Shown: positions 63,972 through 64,000 of the stretch, one piece after another
Layout of the letters: every line of letters begins with the position of its first letter
Numbering within the stretch: the first letter of the stretch is position 1
Source: GCA-2731375 sp964590195
GTDB taxonomy: Bacteria; Pseudomonadota; Alphaproteobacteria; GCA-2731375
Assembly: GCA_964590195.1 (NCBI GenBank)
Contig: CAZPWJ010000012.1
Location: 1 to 64,000 of the forward strand
Length of the DNA stretch: 64,000 bases
Direction of reading: 5' to 3'
Notes under the pieces: model-generated
The model's database searches: none
What the model was told of the DNA's origin: nothing
Seen by the model: only the letters and a program-made list of their open reading frames with translations
Program-made: the position numbers and the translations under genes

Positions 63972-64000
63972 CCCAGTCAGGCGTCGGGGCTAGCGAAGAA

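Overview
The window is about 64 kb of a GC-rich chromosome from an alphaproteobacterium, most likely a Rhodospirillales-type lineage. That placement is inference from gene content: class I lysyl-tRNA synthetase, DUF4170 and DUF1194 proteins, a urt-ure cluster of the alphaproteobacterial kind, and a CTTGA-loop palindromic repeat. No rRNA, tRNA, CRISPR array, prophage or intact insertion sequence was seen. Roughly 60 protein genes are supported and most are ordinary metabolic, transport and signalling genes.

Layout. 1-0.4 kb is AT-rich non-coding DNA. 0.4-1.7 kb holds a small secreted protein and a metallo-beta-lactamase-fold hydrolase. 1.7-10.35 kb (minus) is a Mrp-type cation/proton antiporter operon (E, F, G, a DUF4040 subunit, B, C and three separate D-like subunits around a 94-aa membrane protein), followed by a class II fructose-bisphosphate aldolase gene broken by a 7-bp tandem duplication. 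10.6-11.3 kb is a two-domain cold-shock protein. 11.4-14.7 kb is a thiamine-precursor island: thiZXY behind a TPP riboswitch, with a divergent tenA that lacks the usual catalytic cysteine. 14.7-19.5 kb has two divergent molybdopterin subunits of the xanthine dehydrogenase family without partner subunits. 19.6-23.1 kb has ilvE, a diverged duplicate of its 3' end, a small basic protein, and a subtilisin-like protease followed by a small inhibitor-like protein. 23.1-31.8 kb has a DinG-type helicase, lysK, an SMP-30 hydrolase, a PAS-linked adenylate/guanylate cyclase, and an XRE regulator with a PAS-like partner and two matching operators. 31.8-38 kb has DUF4170, an MFS carrier, a three-gene SMP-30/dehydrogenase/Gfo-Idh operon, a DMT exporter and folE.

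38.1-48.7 kb (minus) is the complete urea acquisition and breakdown cluster urtABCDE-ureDABCEFG, with a perfect sigma-54 promoter in front of urtA, so it is probably nitrogen (NtrC) regulated. 49-53.4 kb has a hybrid-sensor-like histidine kinase with two PAS domains and propionyl-CoA synthetase. 53.4-64 kb has a second class III cyclase, a hotdog thioesterase, an ANKH/MATE-like transporter, an NHL-repeat protein, typA, a TauD-like dioxygenase, a DUF1194 protein, a CaiB-type CoA transferase and an AstE/DoeB-like deacylase.

Most notable: a 97-bp palindromic repeat present twice at exactly the same length with compensatory stem changes, plus a head-to-head pair of its first hairpin after typA; the sigma-54 urt promoter; paired XRE operators (GTACRA-N5-TYGTAC); the aldolase frameshift; the ilvE remnant; the Gln for catalytic Glu substitution in one molybdoenzyme; the protease-inhibitor pair; and the Mrp operon built from three free D-like subunits.
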